The translations under genes were made by a program, and so were the position numbers. The notes below the pieces were generated by a model, which was given only the letters and a program-made list of their open reading frames with translations, was not told where the DNA came from and made no database searches. From an uncultured Eubacteriales bacterium (GTDB taxonomy: Bacteria; Bacillota; Clostridia; Christensenellales; CAG-138): a stretch of DNA of 50,834 nucleotides. The stretch lies in NCBI GenBank assembly GCA_900540495.1, contig UQGA01000013.1:1-50834 (forward strand), written 5' to 3'. The number at the start of each line of letters is the position of its first letter. Position 1 is the first letter of the stretch. Positions 25,118 through 33,433 of the stretch are shown one piece after another.

Positions 25118-26944
25118 ATGGACATTCGGAACGTGGCGATCATCGCGCACGTGGACCATGGCAAGACCACGCTGGTGGACCAGCTGCTGCGCGACGCCGG
25201 CGCGCTGCGCCGCAGCGAACTGGGCGGCGAGCGCGTGATGGACAGCAACGACCTGGAGCGCGAGCGCGGCATCACGATCCTGTCGAAAAATACGGCCGTG
25301 ACGTACGGCGACGTGCGCATCAACATTGTGGACACGCCGGGCCATGCCGACTTCGGCGGCGAGGTGGAGCGCATTTTGCAGATGGTGGACGGCGTGCTGC
25401 TGCTGGTGGACGCGTTTGAAGGCTGTATGCCGCAGACGCGCTTTGTGCTGCGCAAGGCGCTCGAGCTCGGCAAGGTGCCGGTGGTGGTGGTCAACAAGGT
25501 GGACCGGCCGGACGCGCGGCCGGCGGAGGTCGTGGATGAGACGCTCGAGCTGTTCATCGAGCTGGGCGCTACGGCGGAACAGCTCGATTTTCCGGTGGTG
25601 TACGCCTCCGCGCGCGATGGCGCTTCCGGCATGTCGCCCGATGCGCTCGAACCGAACATGAAGGCGGTGTTCGACACCATCTTGCAGTATATTCCGGCGC
25701 CGCAGCAGGACTTTGAAGCGCCTTTGCAGATCCTGTTTTCCGCCATCGAGTACGACGAGTATGTGGGCCGCATGGGCATCGGCCGCGTCGAACGCGGCGT
25801 GGCGCGGCGGTTGCAGCCCATCGTGCTTTGCGGCGGCGAGGCCGGGCACAATATCGACGCGAAGATCACGCGCCTGTACCGCTTTGAGGGCCTCCGCCGC
25901 GTGGAGGCGGAATCGGCCGAGCCGGGGGAGATCGTGTGCGTGGCGGGCGTGGAAGGCCTGAGCGTCGGGCAGACGGCATGCGACCCGTCGTGCGTGGAGC
26001 CGATGCCGTTCGTCAAGATCGACGAGCCGACGGTCGCCATGCTGTTCATGGTGAACGACAGCCCGTTTGCCGGGCGCGAGGGGCGGTACGTCACGTCCCG
26101 CAACCTGCGCGACCGGCTGTTCACCGAGGTGGAGACGAACGTATCCATGCGCGTGGAGGAAACGGACAGCACCGACACGTTTCGCGTCAGCGGCCGCGGG
26201 GAGCTGCACCTGTCCATTCTGATCGAGCAGATGCGGCGGCAGGGATACGAGTTTGCCGTCTCGCGGCCAAAGGTCATCCTGCATCGGGACGAACAGGGCC
26301 GCACCACCGAGCCCATCGAGGAGCTCACCGTGGATACGCCGCAGGAATATGCGGGCGTGGTCATCGAAAAGCTCGGGCAGCGCAAGGGCGTCATGCTCGA
26401 CATGCAGCCGCTGGGCGAAACCAGCGTGCGGCTGCGCTACCTGATCCCGGCGCGGGGCCTGATGGGCTACCGGTCGGAGCTGTTGACGGATACGCGCGGA
26501 AACGGCGTGATGAACCACCTGTTCTACGGGTATGAGCCGTACAAGGGCGCCATCGAGGAGCGGCGGACCGGCAGCCTGATCGCGCACGAAACGGGCGATA
26601 CCACGAGCTACGGCCTGTTCAATACGCAGGATCGCGGGCGGCTGTTCGTCGGCCCGGGCGTGCCGGTGTACGAGGGGCAGATCGTGGGGGAGTGCGCGCG
26701 CGCGGAGGACATCGTGGTGAACGTGTGCAAGAAAAAGCACGTCACCAACATGCGTGCCGCCGGCAGCGACGAGGCGCTGCGCCTGACGCCCGCCACCGTC
26801 TTTTCGCTCGAGCAGTGCCTCGAGTTCATCGCCGACGACGAGCTCGTGGAGGTCACGCCAAAGAGCATCCGCATGCGCAAGCGCTACCTGTCAAAGGATC
26901 AGCGCGTGAAGATACTCAACCAGATGAAGAGCCGCGAGGAATGA
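25118..26944 (+). CDS. typA: Ribosome-associated GTPase BipA/TypA
   Basis: A 608-residue translational GTPase. The G domain has IIAHVDHGKTTLVDQLL (G1), ERERGITILSKNTAV (G2), VDTPGHADFGGEVER (G3) and NKVDRPDARP (G4). EF-G-like domains III and V and the BipA-specific C-terminal domain follow (GLMGYRSELLTDTRGNGVMN; TGDTTSYGLFNTQDRGRLF; CEFIADDELVEVTP-like end). Length is normal. It acts on the ribosome in stress adaptation and assembly. It is monocistronic or shares the transcript with the next small gene. Confidence 0.97.
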   Translation: MDIRNVAIIAHVDHGKTTLVDQLLRDAGALRRSELGGERVMDSNDLERERGITILSKNTAVTYGDVRINIVDTPGHADFGGEVERILQMVDGVLLLVDAFEGCMPQTRFVLRKALELGKVPVVVVNKVDRPDARPAEVVDETLELFIELGATAEQLDFPVVYASARDGASGMSPDALEPNMKAVFDTILQYIPAPQQDFEAPLQILFSAIEYDEYVGRMGIGRVERGVARRLQPIVLCGGEAGHNIDAKITRLYRFEGLRRVEAESAEPGEIVCVAGVEGLSVGQTACDPSCVEPMPFVKIDEPTVAMLFMVNDSPFAGREGRYVTSRNLRDRLFTEVETNVSMRVEETDSTDTFRVSGRGELHLSILIEQMRRQGYEFAVSRPKVILHRDEQGRTTEPIEELTVDTPQEYAGVVIEKLGQRKGVMLDMQPLGETSVRLRYLIPARGLMGYRSELLTDTRGNGVMNHLFYGYEPYKGAIEERRTGSLIAHETGDTTSYGLFNTQDRGRLFVGPGVPVYEGQIVGECARAEDIVVNVCKKKHVTNMRAAGSDEALRLTPATVFSLEQCLEFIADDELVEVTPKSIRMRKRYLSKDQRVKILNQMKSREE

Positions 26945-27068
26945 CGCACAGCCTGCGCCGCCGGACAGCAAACAACGGCCGGACGGGGCGCAGCGCCTAT
27001 GGCGGGATATCACAGAAAGGGACCGGGCGGGCAAAGCCTGGTCGCCGGAAAAACAAGGGGGAAAACGC

Positions 27069-27479
27069 ATGGAAAACCCGTATTATCAGAGACTGCCGCA
27101 ACAGGAACAGCCGCAGCAGGAGCCGCAGTACCAGCCGTATCAGACGCCGCCGCAGGAGGAATCCCCGTACCAGCCGAAAGAGCCCGGCAGCGGCAAGGCC
27201 GTCGCCTCGCTCGTGCTGGGTATCGTCGCCACCGTGCTCATGTTTCTGAGCGTGTTTGTGGTGCCCGGCATCATCGCCATCGTCCTGTCGCTCATCGGCA
27301 TCATCCTCGGCGTGCAGGCGCGCCGGACACTGCCGAGGGGAGCGACCGGCATGGCCACAGCCGGAATGGTGCTCTCGATCATCGCGCTGGCGCTGAGCGT
27401 GTTGCTGACGGCCGGCTGCGCTGCCTTTCTCATTCACGCCACCCCATATTACTCCTATTCGTACCAGATCGACTGGTGA
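27069..27479 (+). CDS. DUF4190 membrane protein
   Basis: A 136-residue protein: a Gln/Pro/Tyr-rich cytoplasmic N-terminus (1-42), then two spans (about 45-75 and 95-120) with the DUF4190 pattern KAVASLVLGIVATVL and ATGMATAGMVLSIIALAL. Function unknown. A GGGGGAAAACGC sequence precedes the ATG. It follows typA by 124 bp. Confidence 0.85.
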   Translation: MENPYYQRLPQQEQPQQEPQYQPYQTPPQEESPYQPKEPGSGKAVASLVLGIVATVLMFLSVFVVPGIIAIVLSLIGIILGVQARRTLPRGATGMATAGMVLSIIALALSVLLTAGCAAFLIHATPYYSYSYQIDW

Positions 27480-27593
27480 CCGTCAGATCGGTCGCCGGGC
27501 GGCAGGCGGCTTTTTGAACCGGATATGTTCCGATCAGAAGAGGATGCGGCGCATCGCTTCCGCCGGAGCTGTGCGCGCGGCTGCCCCGTAAAC

Positions 27594-27631
27594 GAAAAAC
27601 GGGCGCGCCGCCCTTTTGGGCGGCGCGCCCG
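27594..27631 (-). terminator. Orphan minus-strand terminator
   Basis: A 14-bp perfect stem (27600-27613 with 27618-27631, TTTT loop) followed on the minus strand by five T (27599-27595). No minus-strand gene lies between it and the tRNA, which already has its own terminator. Confidence 0.75.
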
Positions 27632-27640
27632 CCTGACAAT

Positions 27641-27713
27641 CCCGTCGGGTTCATCCCAATGCCGCTTTGTCCGCTGCTTTGCGCACCCGTCGGGTTCATC
27701 CCAATGCCGCTTT
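27641..27713. repeat. Two direct copies of a 28-bp sequence
   Basis: The sequence starting CCCGTCGGGTTCATCCCAAT occurs at 27641-27668 and 27686-27713, 45 bp apart, identical over 28 bases. It is not part of a supported gene. Confidence 0.8.
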
Positions 27714-27831
27714 TCGGCCGGCGACCTTCGCGCGGCGCCGGCGCGGACGTCCTTCCCGCGCCCGTTGCTCGCCCGGCCCGCTGCTTTGCGCTCCGGAGGC
27801 CCGGCCTGCGGATGCGGATCGGCGGCAATGC

Positions 27832-27866
27832 AAAAGGAAGGAAGCCACCGGAGCTTCCTTCCTTTT
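27832..27866 (-). terminator. Terminator of tRNA-Asn
   Basis: A 14-bp perfect stem (27832-27845 with 27853-27866, 7-nt loop) immediately 3' of the tRNA on the minus strand, ending in TTTT. Confidence 0.8.
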
Positions 27867-27867
27867 A

Positions 27868-27943
27868 TGGCTCCCCCTGTTGGACTCGAACCAACGACAC
27901 TGCGGTTAACAGCCGCATGCTCTACCGACTGAGCTAAGGAGGA
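27868..27943 (-). tRNA. tRNA-Asn (GUU)
   Basis: A 76-nt cloverleaf with encoded CCA. On the minus strand: acceptor TCCTCCT paired with AGGGGGA, D arm GCTC...GAGC, anticodon stem TGCGG/CCGCA with loop CTGTTAA (anticodon GTT), and T arm GTTGG-TTCGAGT-CCAAC. Its promoter and terminator are both visible. Confidence 0.97.
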
Positions 27944-27957
27944 TCGATAACAGAGAA

Positions 27958-27986
27958 ATTTTACACAAATATGATATGCGGCGCAA
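27958..27986 (-). promoter_or_regulatory. tRNA-Asn promoter
   Basis: Minus strand TTGCGC (27986-27981), 17-bp spacer, TAAAAT (27963-27958), 14 bp before the mature tRNA 5' end. Confidence 0.65.
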
Positions 27987-28068
27987 CGGCCAAAAATACC
28001 TGATTTTTGCTGTTTTTGAAGGAATATCTTTTATATTCTCCGGATTCCACGGTATTACGCCGGTTTGA

Positions 28069-28097
28069 TTGACGCAGGGCGCGCCAGCTTCTATAAT
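28069..28097 (+). promoter_or_regulatory. Promoter of the decarboxylase-holB-ricT operon
   Basis: TTGACG (28069-28074), 17-bp spacer, consensus TATAAT (28092-28097). It implies a leader of about 305 nt. Confidence 0.8.
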
Positions 28098-28103
28098 ATG
28101 GGG

Positions 28104-28410
28104 AGAGAAGGCATCCGCAGGCGTCCGGGACATGCGCTTCCCGGTGGGCCGCCGCCGGCATCGGGCGTCCGGCCGGACGGCAAAGGGGAAACGTCCGTCG
28201 CACGCGCCCGGATGAAACGGGCGGGTCGGCCTGCGCGCAGAAACGGCCGGCTGCCCGGGCCCGGCGTCCGGCAAGGCGCCTGCAACCCCTTGCCCGCGGA
28301 CGCGCCGGCCGGCAGGCGCATTGCGGCGGACGACCGGACGGGAAACGCGGCGCGCCGCCCCTGCCCGGGCGGGGCGGAACCGGGACAAAATCTGATGGGA
28401 GGCGGCGCCT
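28104..28410 (+). promoter_or_regulatory. Long 5' leader of the decarboxylase operon
   Basis: About 305 nt from the expected transcription start to the ATG with no supported ORF. It is very G+C-rich with many inverted G/C runs (for example CCGGCCGGAC at about 28170 and CCGGCCGGCAGG at about 28306). No known riboswitch was recognised. The last 20 bases hold GGGAGGCGG, the ribosome site of the decarboxylase. Confidence 0.4.
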
Positions 28411-29829
28411 ATGGATACCGAGCGTACGGGCTCGCAGAACACGCTTTCCCGCGTGCTGGGCGATTATGCGCAGGCGGACTGCGCACGCTTCCACATGCCC
28501 GGCCACAAGGGGCGCGGCATGGGGCGGCTGCTGCCGGAGGCGGCGGCGCGCTATGACGTGACGGAGCTGGCCATGACCGACAACCTGCATGCGCCGACGG
28601 GGTGCATTGCCGAGACGCAGCGCGCCGTAGCGCGCGCATATGGGGCGCGCGCCTCCTTTCTGCTGGTCAACGGTTCGACGGCGGCGCTGCAGGGCATGCT
28701 GCTTTCCCTCGACCCGGACGACCGGCTGCTGCTGTACCGCGACTGCCATCGCAGCGCGCTGTCGGCGGCGGCGCTGGCGGGTATCGAACCCTTTTTCGAG
28801 CCGGCGGCGCCGGACGAGCGGACGGGCCTGACCGCCATGCCGGATGCGGAGCGGCTTGAAGCGGCGCTGGAGCGCACGGGTGCGACGGCCGTGCTGGTCA
28901 CGTCCCCGAGCGCCTATGGATATTGCGCCGACCTGCCGGCGCTCGCAGAGGTGGCGCATGCGCACGGCGCGCTCCTGCTGGTGGACGCGGCGCACGGCGC
29001 GCATTTCCCGTTTTCGGAGGCGCTGCCGCCGGGCGCCGGCGGATATGCGGATCTCTGGGGGCACAGCCAGCACAAGACGCTCAATGCGCTGACGCAGGCG
29101 GCCACGCTGCATCTGGGCGACTGCCGCATTTCGCCGGCGCGCGTACAGCGGGCGCTGTCGCTGTTGCAGACGACGAGCCCCTCCTATCTGCTGATGGCGT
29201 CGATCGACTGGTCGGTGTTCATGGCGGCCCGGGACGACTGGGCGGCGCAGGTGCGCCGTTGCGAAGCGCTGCGCGCGCAGATCAACGCCATAGCCGGGCT
29301 GTCGGCCACGCCCGTGCTGCCGGAGGGCGCCGTGGCATACGATCCGACGCGCCTGGTGGTGGACGTATCGGCGCGCCGGATCACCGGGTTCGTGGCTGCG
29401 CGCGCGCTCGAGCACGGCGGCGTATTTGTGGAGATGGCCGATTATGCGCATCTCGTGCTCATCACGGCGCCGGCGGACGATCCCGCCTGGTACGGGCGGC
29501 TGGTGGAGGCGCTTGCGGCGCTCCCCTATGGGCGGTGTACGCCGCCGGAGCCGCCGCCGTTGCCGCAGGCGGCGCCGGAGCGATGCCTGCCGTTGCGCGC
29601 CGCGGCGCTCGGCCGTGCGGTGTGGACGCCGCTTGCGGATGCCGCCGGCCGCATCGTGGGCGAAGCCGTGGGCCTGTACCCGCCGGGCGTGGCGCTCTGC
29701 GCGCCGGGCGAGCGGCTGCTCGCGGCGCAGGTGGAGGCGCTGCTTGCCGCAGAGCGGGCGGGCGCGACGCTCTTTGGCGTGCGGGACGGCCGGGTGTGTA
29801 CGGTGCCGGAAGGCGCAAAACGGGACTGA
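28411..29829 (+). CDS. Orn/Lys/Arg decarboxylase-family PLP enzyme (YaaO-like)
   Basis: A 472-residue fold-type I PLP enzyme of the basic amino acid decarboxylase family. It begins with the family's RFHMPGHKGRG, has VNGSTAALQGMLLSL, LLVDAAHGAHFPFS and the PLP-lysine motif GHSQHKTLNALTQ (Lys222). In B. subtilis the homologous yaaO lies upstream of holB and yaaT, the same order as here (minus tmk, yaaQ and yaaR). The amine product is not predictable. GGGAGG lies before the ATG. Confidence 0.92.
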   Translation: MDTERTGSQNTLSRVLGDYAQADCARFHMPGHKGRGMGRLLPEAAARYDVTELAMTDNLHAPTGCIAETQRAVARAYGARASFLLVNGSTAALQGMLLSLDPDDRLLLYRDCHRSALSAAALAGIEPFFEPAAPDERTGLTAMPDAERLEAALERTGATAVLVTSPSAYGYCADLPALAEVAHAHGALLLVDAAHGAHFPFSEALPPGAGGYADLWGHSQHKTLNALTQAATLHLGDCRISPARVQRALSLLQTTSPSYLLMASIDWSVFMAARDDWAAQVRRCEALRAQINAIAGLSATPVLPEGAVAYDPTRLVVDVSARRITGFVAARALEHGGVFVEMADYAHLVLITAPADDPAWYGRLVEALAALPYGRCTPPEPPPLPQAAPERCLPLRAAALGRAVWTPLADAAGRIVGEAVGLYPPGVALCAPGERLLAAQVEALLAAERAGATLFGVRDGRVCTVPEGAKRD

Positions 29830-29845
29830 GAAGGGGAGACGGCCG

Positions 29846-30784
29846 ATGGATCGGGAAAGGCTGCTCGCGTGCATCCGCGAGGGGAAGACCATGCATGCGC
29901 TGCTCATCGCCGGGCCGGCCGGCAGCGGCAGGGCGGCGCTGGCGCGCGCGGCGGCGGCGGCGTTTCTGGCGGATGCGCTGGGGCCGGGCGGGCTCGCGGC
30001 TTGTCCGGATTATCAGGAGTTGGCGGCCCCCTACGCGGTGGAGCAGATCCGCGCGCTCACGGAGAGCCTGGCGGCGCAGCCGTTTGGGCACGGCCGGCGG
30101 GCCTATGCGCTGCTCGACGCGCACGGCATGAATGCAAGCTGCCAGAACGCGCTGCTCAAATCGCTGGAGGAACCGCCCGAGGACACGCTGCTGGTGCTTG
30201 CGGGGAACGAACCGGGCCTGCTGCCGACCGTGCGCTCGCGCTGTGCGATCGTGCGGCTGGGCGCGCAGCCGATGGAAACGGCGGCGCAGGCATTGGCGGA
30301 CGAGGGGATCGACCCGGCGCGCGCCGCTGTCGCCGCCGCATGGGCCGACGGCGTGGCGGGCCTGGCCCGTACCTATGCCGCGGACGAATACGCCGCGTTC
30401 CGCGCCGCCGCTGCCGCCTGCCTCGAAGCTGCGCTGTTCGGCGGCACGCCGTTTCCGGCGGCTGCGACGCTGCTGCGCGCGCCCGTACAGCCCGCGCGGG
30501 GCAGGCAGAAACAGGAGGCGGTCAACGCGCCGCTGCTGTTGCAGGCATGGCAAAGCCTTCTGCGCGACGCGCTGCTTTTGCACACGGGCGGCGCGCCGGC
30601 ACAGAACCCCGACCAAAAAAAGCTGGCCGGCCGCATCGCTGCGCGCTTTACAACGGCGCAGATTCAAGGTATCATAGAGACGTTGGGCGATGGGCTCAAG
30701 CGGCTCGCCTTTGGTGCGAGCGGTTCGATGACCGTGGATGCCGTGCTGGCTTCGCTCAACGAGGAGGAGAAGGAAAGACGATGA
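29846..30784 (+). CDS. holB: DNA polymerase III delta-prime subunit
   Basis: A 312-residue clamp-loader subunit. The N-terminal AAA+ domain has a P-loop variant (LLIAGPAGSGRAAL), RRAYALLDAHGMNASCQNAL (Walker B/sensor region), LLKSLEEPPEDTLLVLA and LLPTVRSRCAIVRL (SRC). A C-terminal helical collar follows. The P-loop GPAGSGRAA lacks the usual GKT lysine, consistent with delta-prime being a non-ATP-hydrolysing stator. The ATG is 16 bp after the decarboxylase stop; its stop overlaps the ricT start. Confidence 0.9.
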   Translation: MDRERLLACIREGKTMHALLIAGPAGSGRAALARAAAAAFLADALGPGGLAACPDYQELAAPYAVEQIRALTESLAAQPFGHGRRAYALLDAHGMNASCQNALLKSLEEPPEDTLLVLAGNEPGLLPTVRSRCAIVRLGAQPMETAAQALADEGIDPARAAVAAAWADGVAGLARTYAADEYAAFRAAAAACLEAALFGGTPFPAAATLLRAPVQPARGRQKQEAVNAPLLLQAWQSLLRDALLLHTGGAPAQNPDQKKLAGRIAARFTTAQIQGIIETLGDGLKRLAFGASGSMTVDAVLASLNEEEKERR

Positions 30785-31881
30785 TAAGAGTGGTCGGCGT
30801 CCGCTTCCGGAACAACGGGCGCATCTATTATTTTGACCCCGGCGAGCTCGACATCCAGCCCGGCGACGGCGTGATTGTGGAGACCGCGCGCGGCTCCGAA
30901 TTCGGCGACGTGCCGTATGCCGTGTCCGAGGTGCCGGACGAGCAGGTCGTGCAGCCGCTCAAGCCCGTGCTGCGCGTGGCTACGGCGGAGGATCGCGCCA
31001 TGCGCGATGAAAACGCCGCGCAGGAGGGCGAAGCATTCGACGTCTGCCAGCGGAAGATCGCCCAGCACGGGCTGGACATGAAGCTCGTGGACGTGGAGTA
31101 CACGTTCAACGGCAGCAAGGTAATCTTTTACTTTACGGCGGACGAGCGCGTGGACTTCCGCGAGCTGGTCAAGGATCTGGCCGGGCATTTCCACACGCGC
31201 ATCGAGCTGCGCCAGATCGGCGTGCGCGACGAGGCGCGGATGCTCGGCGGGCTCGGCTCGTGCGGCCGCCCCGTGTGCTGCAAAACGTTCCTCGACGATT
31301 TCCACCCGGTCTCCATCAAGATGGCCAAGGAGCAGAACCTTTCGCTCAGCCCGACGAAGATTTCGGGGCTGTGCGGCCGCCTCATGTGCTGCCTGCAATA
31401 TGAGCAGGCCGCTTATGAGGAGATGAAGAAGCTCATGCCCAAGACGGGCAAGGAGATCCAGACGCCGGACGGCAACGGTATCGCCGTGGAGAACAACGCC
31501 ATCACCGAGAAGACCCGCGTCAAGCTGACGTTGCCGGACGGCACGTTCGATTTGCGCTGGTACCATTATACCGAGCTGGCCAAGGTGGGCGATCCCCCGC
31601 CCAAGGCGCGCGAGAAGGCGCCGGACGAGGTGGAAGAGCCGTCCGCCAACGCGGCGTATGTCGCGCCGGAGGGAACCCCGACGGCGAAAAAAAACCGCCG
31701 CCGGCGCAAAAGCGGCGCAAAGCCGGAGGGTGCAAGGCCGGAGAACGCCAACCCGGAGGCGGCGCAGCAGCCGGGGGGCGACCAGGCGGGGGGACAGGAC
31801 GGCGCGCAGAAAAAGCCCCGCCGCCGGCGACGCGGCGGCGCCGGGCGCAACAACCATCCGCATCCGGAGGGCCAGGCCTGA
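30781..31881 (+). CDS. ricT: PSP1/RicT (YaaT) family protein
   Basis: A 366-residue PSP1-domain protein, a component of the RicA-F-T complex that binds Fe-S clusters and guides RNase Y processing and sporulation in B. subtilis. The conserved cysteines are present: Cys161, Cys166 and Cys167 (CGRPVCCKTF) and Cys198, Cys203 and Cys204 (GLCGRLMCC). About 90 C-terminal residues form a Lys/Arg/Pro/Gly-rich tail beyond the normal domain, perhaps RNA-binding. The ATG overlaps the holB stop (ATGA). No RicA or RicF gene is nearby. Confidence 0.93.
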   Translation: MIRVVGVRFRNNGRIYYFDPGELDIQPGDGVIVETARGSEFGDVPYAVSEVPDEQVVQPLKPVLRVATAEDRAMRDENAAQEGEAFDVCQRKIAQHGLDMKLVDVEYTFNGSKVIFYFTADERVDFRELVKDLAGHFHTRIELRQIGVRDEARMLGGLGSCGRPVCCKTFLDDFHPVSIKMAKEQNLSLSPTKISGLCGRLMCCLQYEQAAYEEMKKLMPKTGKEIQTPDGNGIAVENNAITEKTRVKLTLPDGTFDLRWYHYTELAKVGDPPPKAREKAPDEVEEPSANAAYVAPEGTPTAKKNRRRRKSGAKPEGARPENANPEAAQQPGGDQAGGQDGAQKKPRRRRRGGAGRNNHPHPEGQA

Positions 31882-31901
31882 ACCGGCACGGAACAAAACG
31901 A

Positions 31902-31950
31902 AACAGGACCGGAAGCGGGGTGCAACCCGCCTCCGGCCCTGTTGTTTTTT
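31902..31950 (+). terminator. Terminator of the holB-ricT operon
   Basis: A long stem: AACAGG plus CCGGAAGCGGG (31902-31919) with CCCGCCTCCGG plus CCTGTT (31926-31943), then GTTTTTT. It may also stop the convergent MBL gene. Confidence 0.85.
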
Positions 31951-31964
31951 ACAGGGCGCCGGCG

Positions 31965-32792
31965 CTAAAGCAAATAGGCGTCCAGATCGTCCGGCACAAG
32001 GATGCGCCCAGGGAAGACCGAGGCGGCCTCGGCGACATAGCGTGCGCGCCGCGTGGCGAGCGTTTCATCCTCGGTATGGTAGAGCAGCAGCGATTCTGCG
32101 CCGAGCGACGCGGCGATGCGACCGGCGTCGAGCGCGGTGCTGTGGTGTTTTTCATAGGGGCGGAACCGCTCGCGGTCGGCGTACAGGCAGAACGCTTCGC
32201 TCATGAGCAGGCCGCATCCCTCCACATACCGGCCGCAGAGCGGGTTGAACGGCTCGTCCCCAAGGCACGCCAGACGCAGGCCCGAGGGCAGGCGGGCGGC
32301 AAAGCCGAACTGGCGCAGTTTGGTGGAGTGGATGTCGAAAAACGTGATCGCCATGCCGAGCAGGTCGGCCTGCTCGCCGTCGGCGACGATGTGAAAGCGC
32401 ACGCGCTGATCGAACAGGGCGGTATACTTGCCGGGCAGCATGAGCGTGCAGACCGTGCGCAGCAGCGCCGCCGCGTCGCTGTGGCAATGGACGTGCAGAT
32501 CGCCCTCGTACCGGCCGGCGCACATGAGCGCCGTGATCTTGCGCAGCACCCAGATCATGCCGAGCGCATGATCGGTATGACCGTGCGTGAGGTAGAGGTG
32601 GCGCACGCGTTCATACGGCAAGGCGGCCGCCTCCATCTGGCGGAAGATGCCGTTGCCGCCGCCCGCATCCACAAGCAGGATATCGCCGCCGGGCGGGCAG
32701 AGGGCAAAGCAGGTGTTGTAGCAGCGCGTGGCCATCGCGTTGCCGGTGCCGAGGATGACGAGCCGGGTCGCCTGTTCGCTTTCAGGGTACAT
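31965..32792 (-). CDS. MBL-fold hydrolase (RNase Z-like)
   Basis: A 275-residue metallo-beta-lactamase protein. The motifs include LVILGTGNAMATRCYNTCFA at the start, LYLTHGHTDHALGM (metal site), ADLLGMAITFFDIHSTKLRQ and LLLYHTEDET near the end. The overall form is RNase Z/arylsulfatase-like but too divergent to claim tRNA processing. AAAGGA precedes the ATG. It is the last gene of a five-gene operon that includes two signal peptidases. Confidence 0.85.
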   Translation of the reverse strand: MYPESEQATRLVILGTGNAMATRCYNTCFALCPPGGDILLVDAGGGNGIFRQMEAAALPYERVRHLYLTHGHTDHALGMIWVLRKITALMCAGRYEGDLHVHCHSDAAALLRTVCTLMLPGKYTALFDQRVRFHIVADGEQADLLGMAITFFDIHSTKLRQFGFAARLPSGLRLACLGDEPFNPLCGRYVEGCGLLMSEAFCLYADRERFRPYEKHHSTALDAGRIAASLGAESLLLYHTEDETLATRRARYVAEAASVFPGRILVPDDLDAYLL

Positions 32793-32809
32793 GGGGGTCC
32801 TTTCGGGGC

Positions 32810-33373
32810 TTAAAAATAGAGGGCCATCGCGTTGGCGGGCAGGATGCGGACGCGTACCACGCCGAGGATGTTCTCATACGGGATGCAGCCGACGCCCTCG
32901 GTACGGCTGTCATACGTTTCGGCGCGATTGTCGCCGAGCACGAACACGCTGCCGTCCGGCACGGTAACGGCATCCATATCCCCGGCGGGAGCGGACAGGT
33001 TGATGTAGGCGCTCTCGTCGAGCGGACAGCCGTCGATGTAGACGAGACCGCTCTTGATATCCACGGTCTCGCCGGGCAGCGCGATGATGCGCTTGAGCAG
33101 GTTGCCGGTGCCGAGCGGATCGGCAAACAGGATGACGTCTCCGCGTGCGGGCGCCTTCCAAAAGCGCGCCGCCCGGTCCACGAGCACGACCTGATCCGCC
33201 TCGAGCGCCGGGGCCATCGAATTGCCGGCCACGCGCATGGGCGTGAGCCACAGCCCGAACAGAGCGGCCAGCAGCAGCGCCACGACGACGAGCGAAAAAA
33301 GCCAGCCGAGCAGCGCCTGCCGGCGGTAGAGCTTCTTTCGGGTCGGACTTCTGCGCAGCGGTTCCTGTTCCAA
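32810..33373 (-). CDS. Type I signal peptidase (tandem copy A)
   Basis: A 187-residue membrane signal peptidase with one N-terminal span (about 20-44). The catalytic dyad is Ser52 (AGNSMAPAL) and Lys94 (GNLLKRIIALPGETV), with the box GSVFVLGDNRAETYDSR. The start is TTG at 33373, seven bases after AAAGGAG; the upstream in-frame ATG (33394) has no such site. It follows a second signal peptidase gene after 60 bp. The two copies share the fold but differ clearly in sequence, so they probably have different substrates. Confidence 0.92.
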   Translation of the reverse strand: MEQEPLRRSPTRKKLYRRQALLGWLFSLVVVALLLAALFGLWLTPMRVAGNSMAPALEADQVVLVDRAARFWKAPARGDVILFADPLGTGNLLKRIIALPGETVDIKSGLVYIDGCPLDESAYINLSAPAGDMDAVTVPDGSVFVLGDNRAETYDSRTEGVGCIPYENILGVVRVRILPANAMALYF

Positions 33374-33433
33374 TGCGTCGCTCCTTTCAAACATTCATGC
33401 GCATGACAGTAACGGCGACTCCCGGGCGGGCGA

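Larger units (their letters stand above)
27480..27867. other. Intergenic region with repeats and minus-strand terminators
   Basis: No supported gene. It holds a weak plus-strand stop signal (TTTTT at 27511-27515 after a G+C-rich stretch), a very strong minus-strand terminator (27594-27631), two direct copies of a 28-bp sequence (27641-27668 and 27686-27713) and the tRNA terminator (27832-27866). The 27632-27830 segment between the two minus terminators is unexplained. Confidence 0.6.

Noticed and set aside
27430..27828. Minus-strand gene with repeated SGIGMNPTG
   Set aside because: The frame runs through the strong terminator at 27594-27631 and overlaps the DUF4190 gene; no ribosome site.
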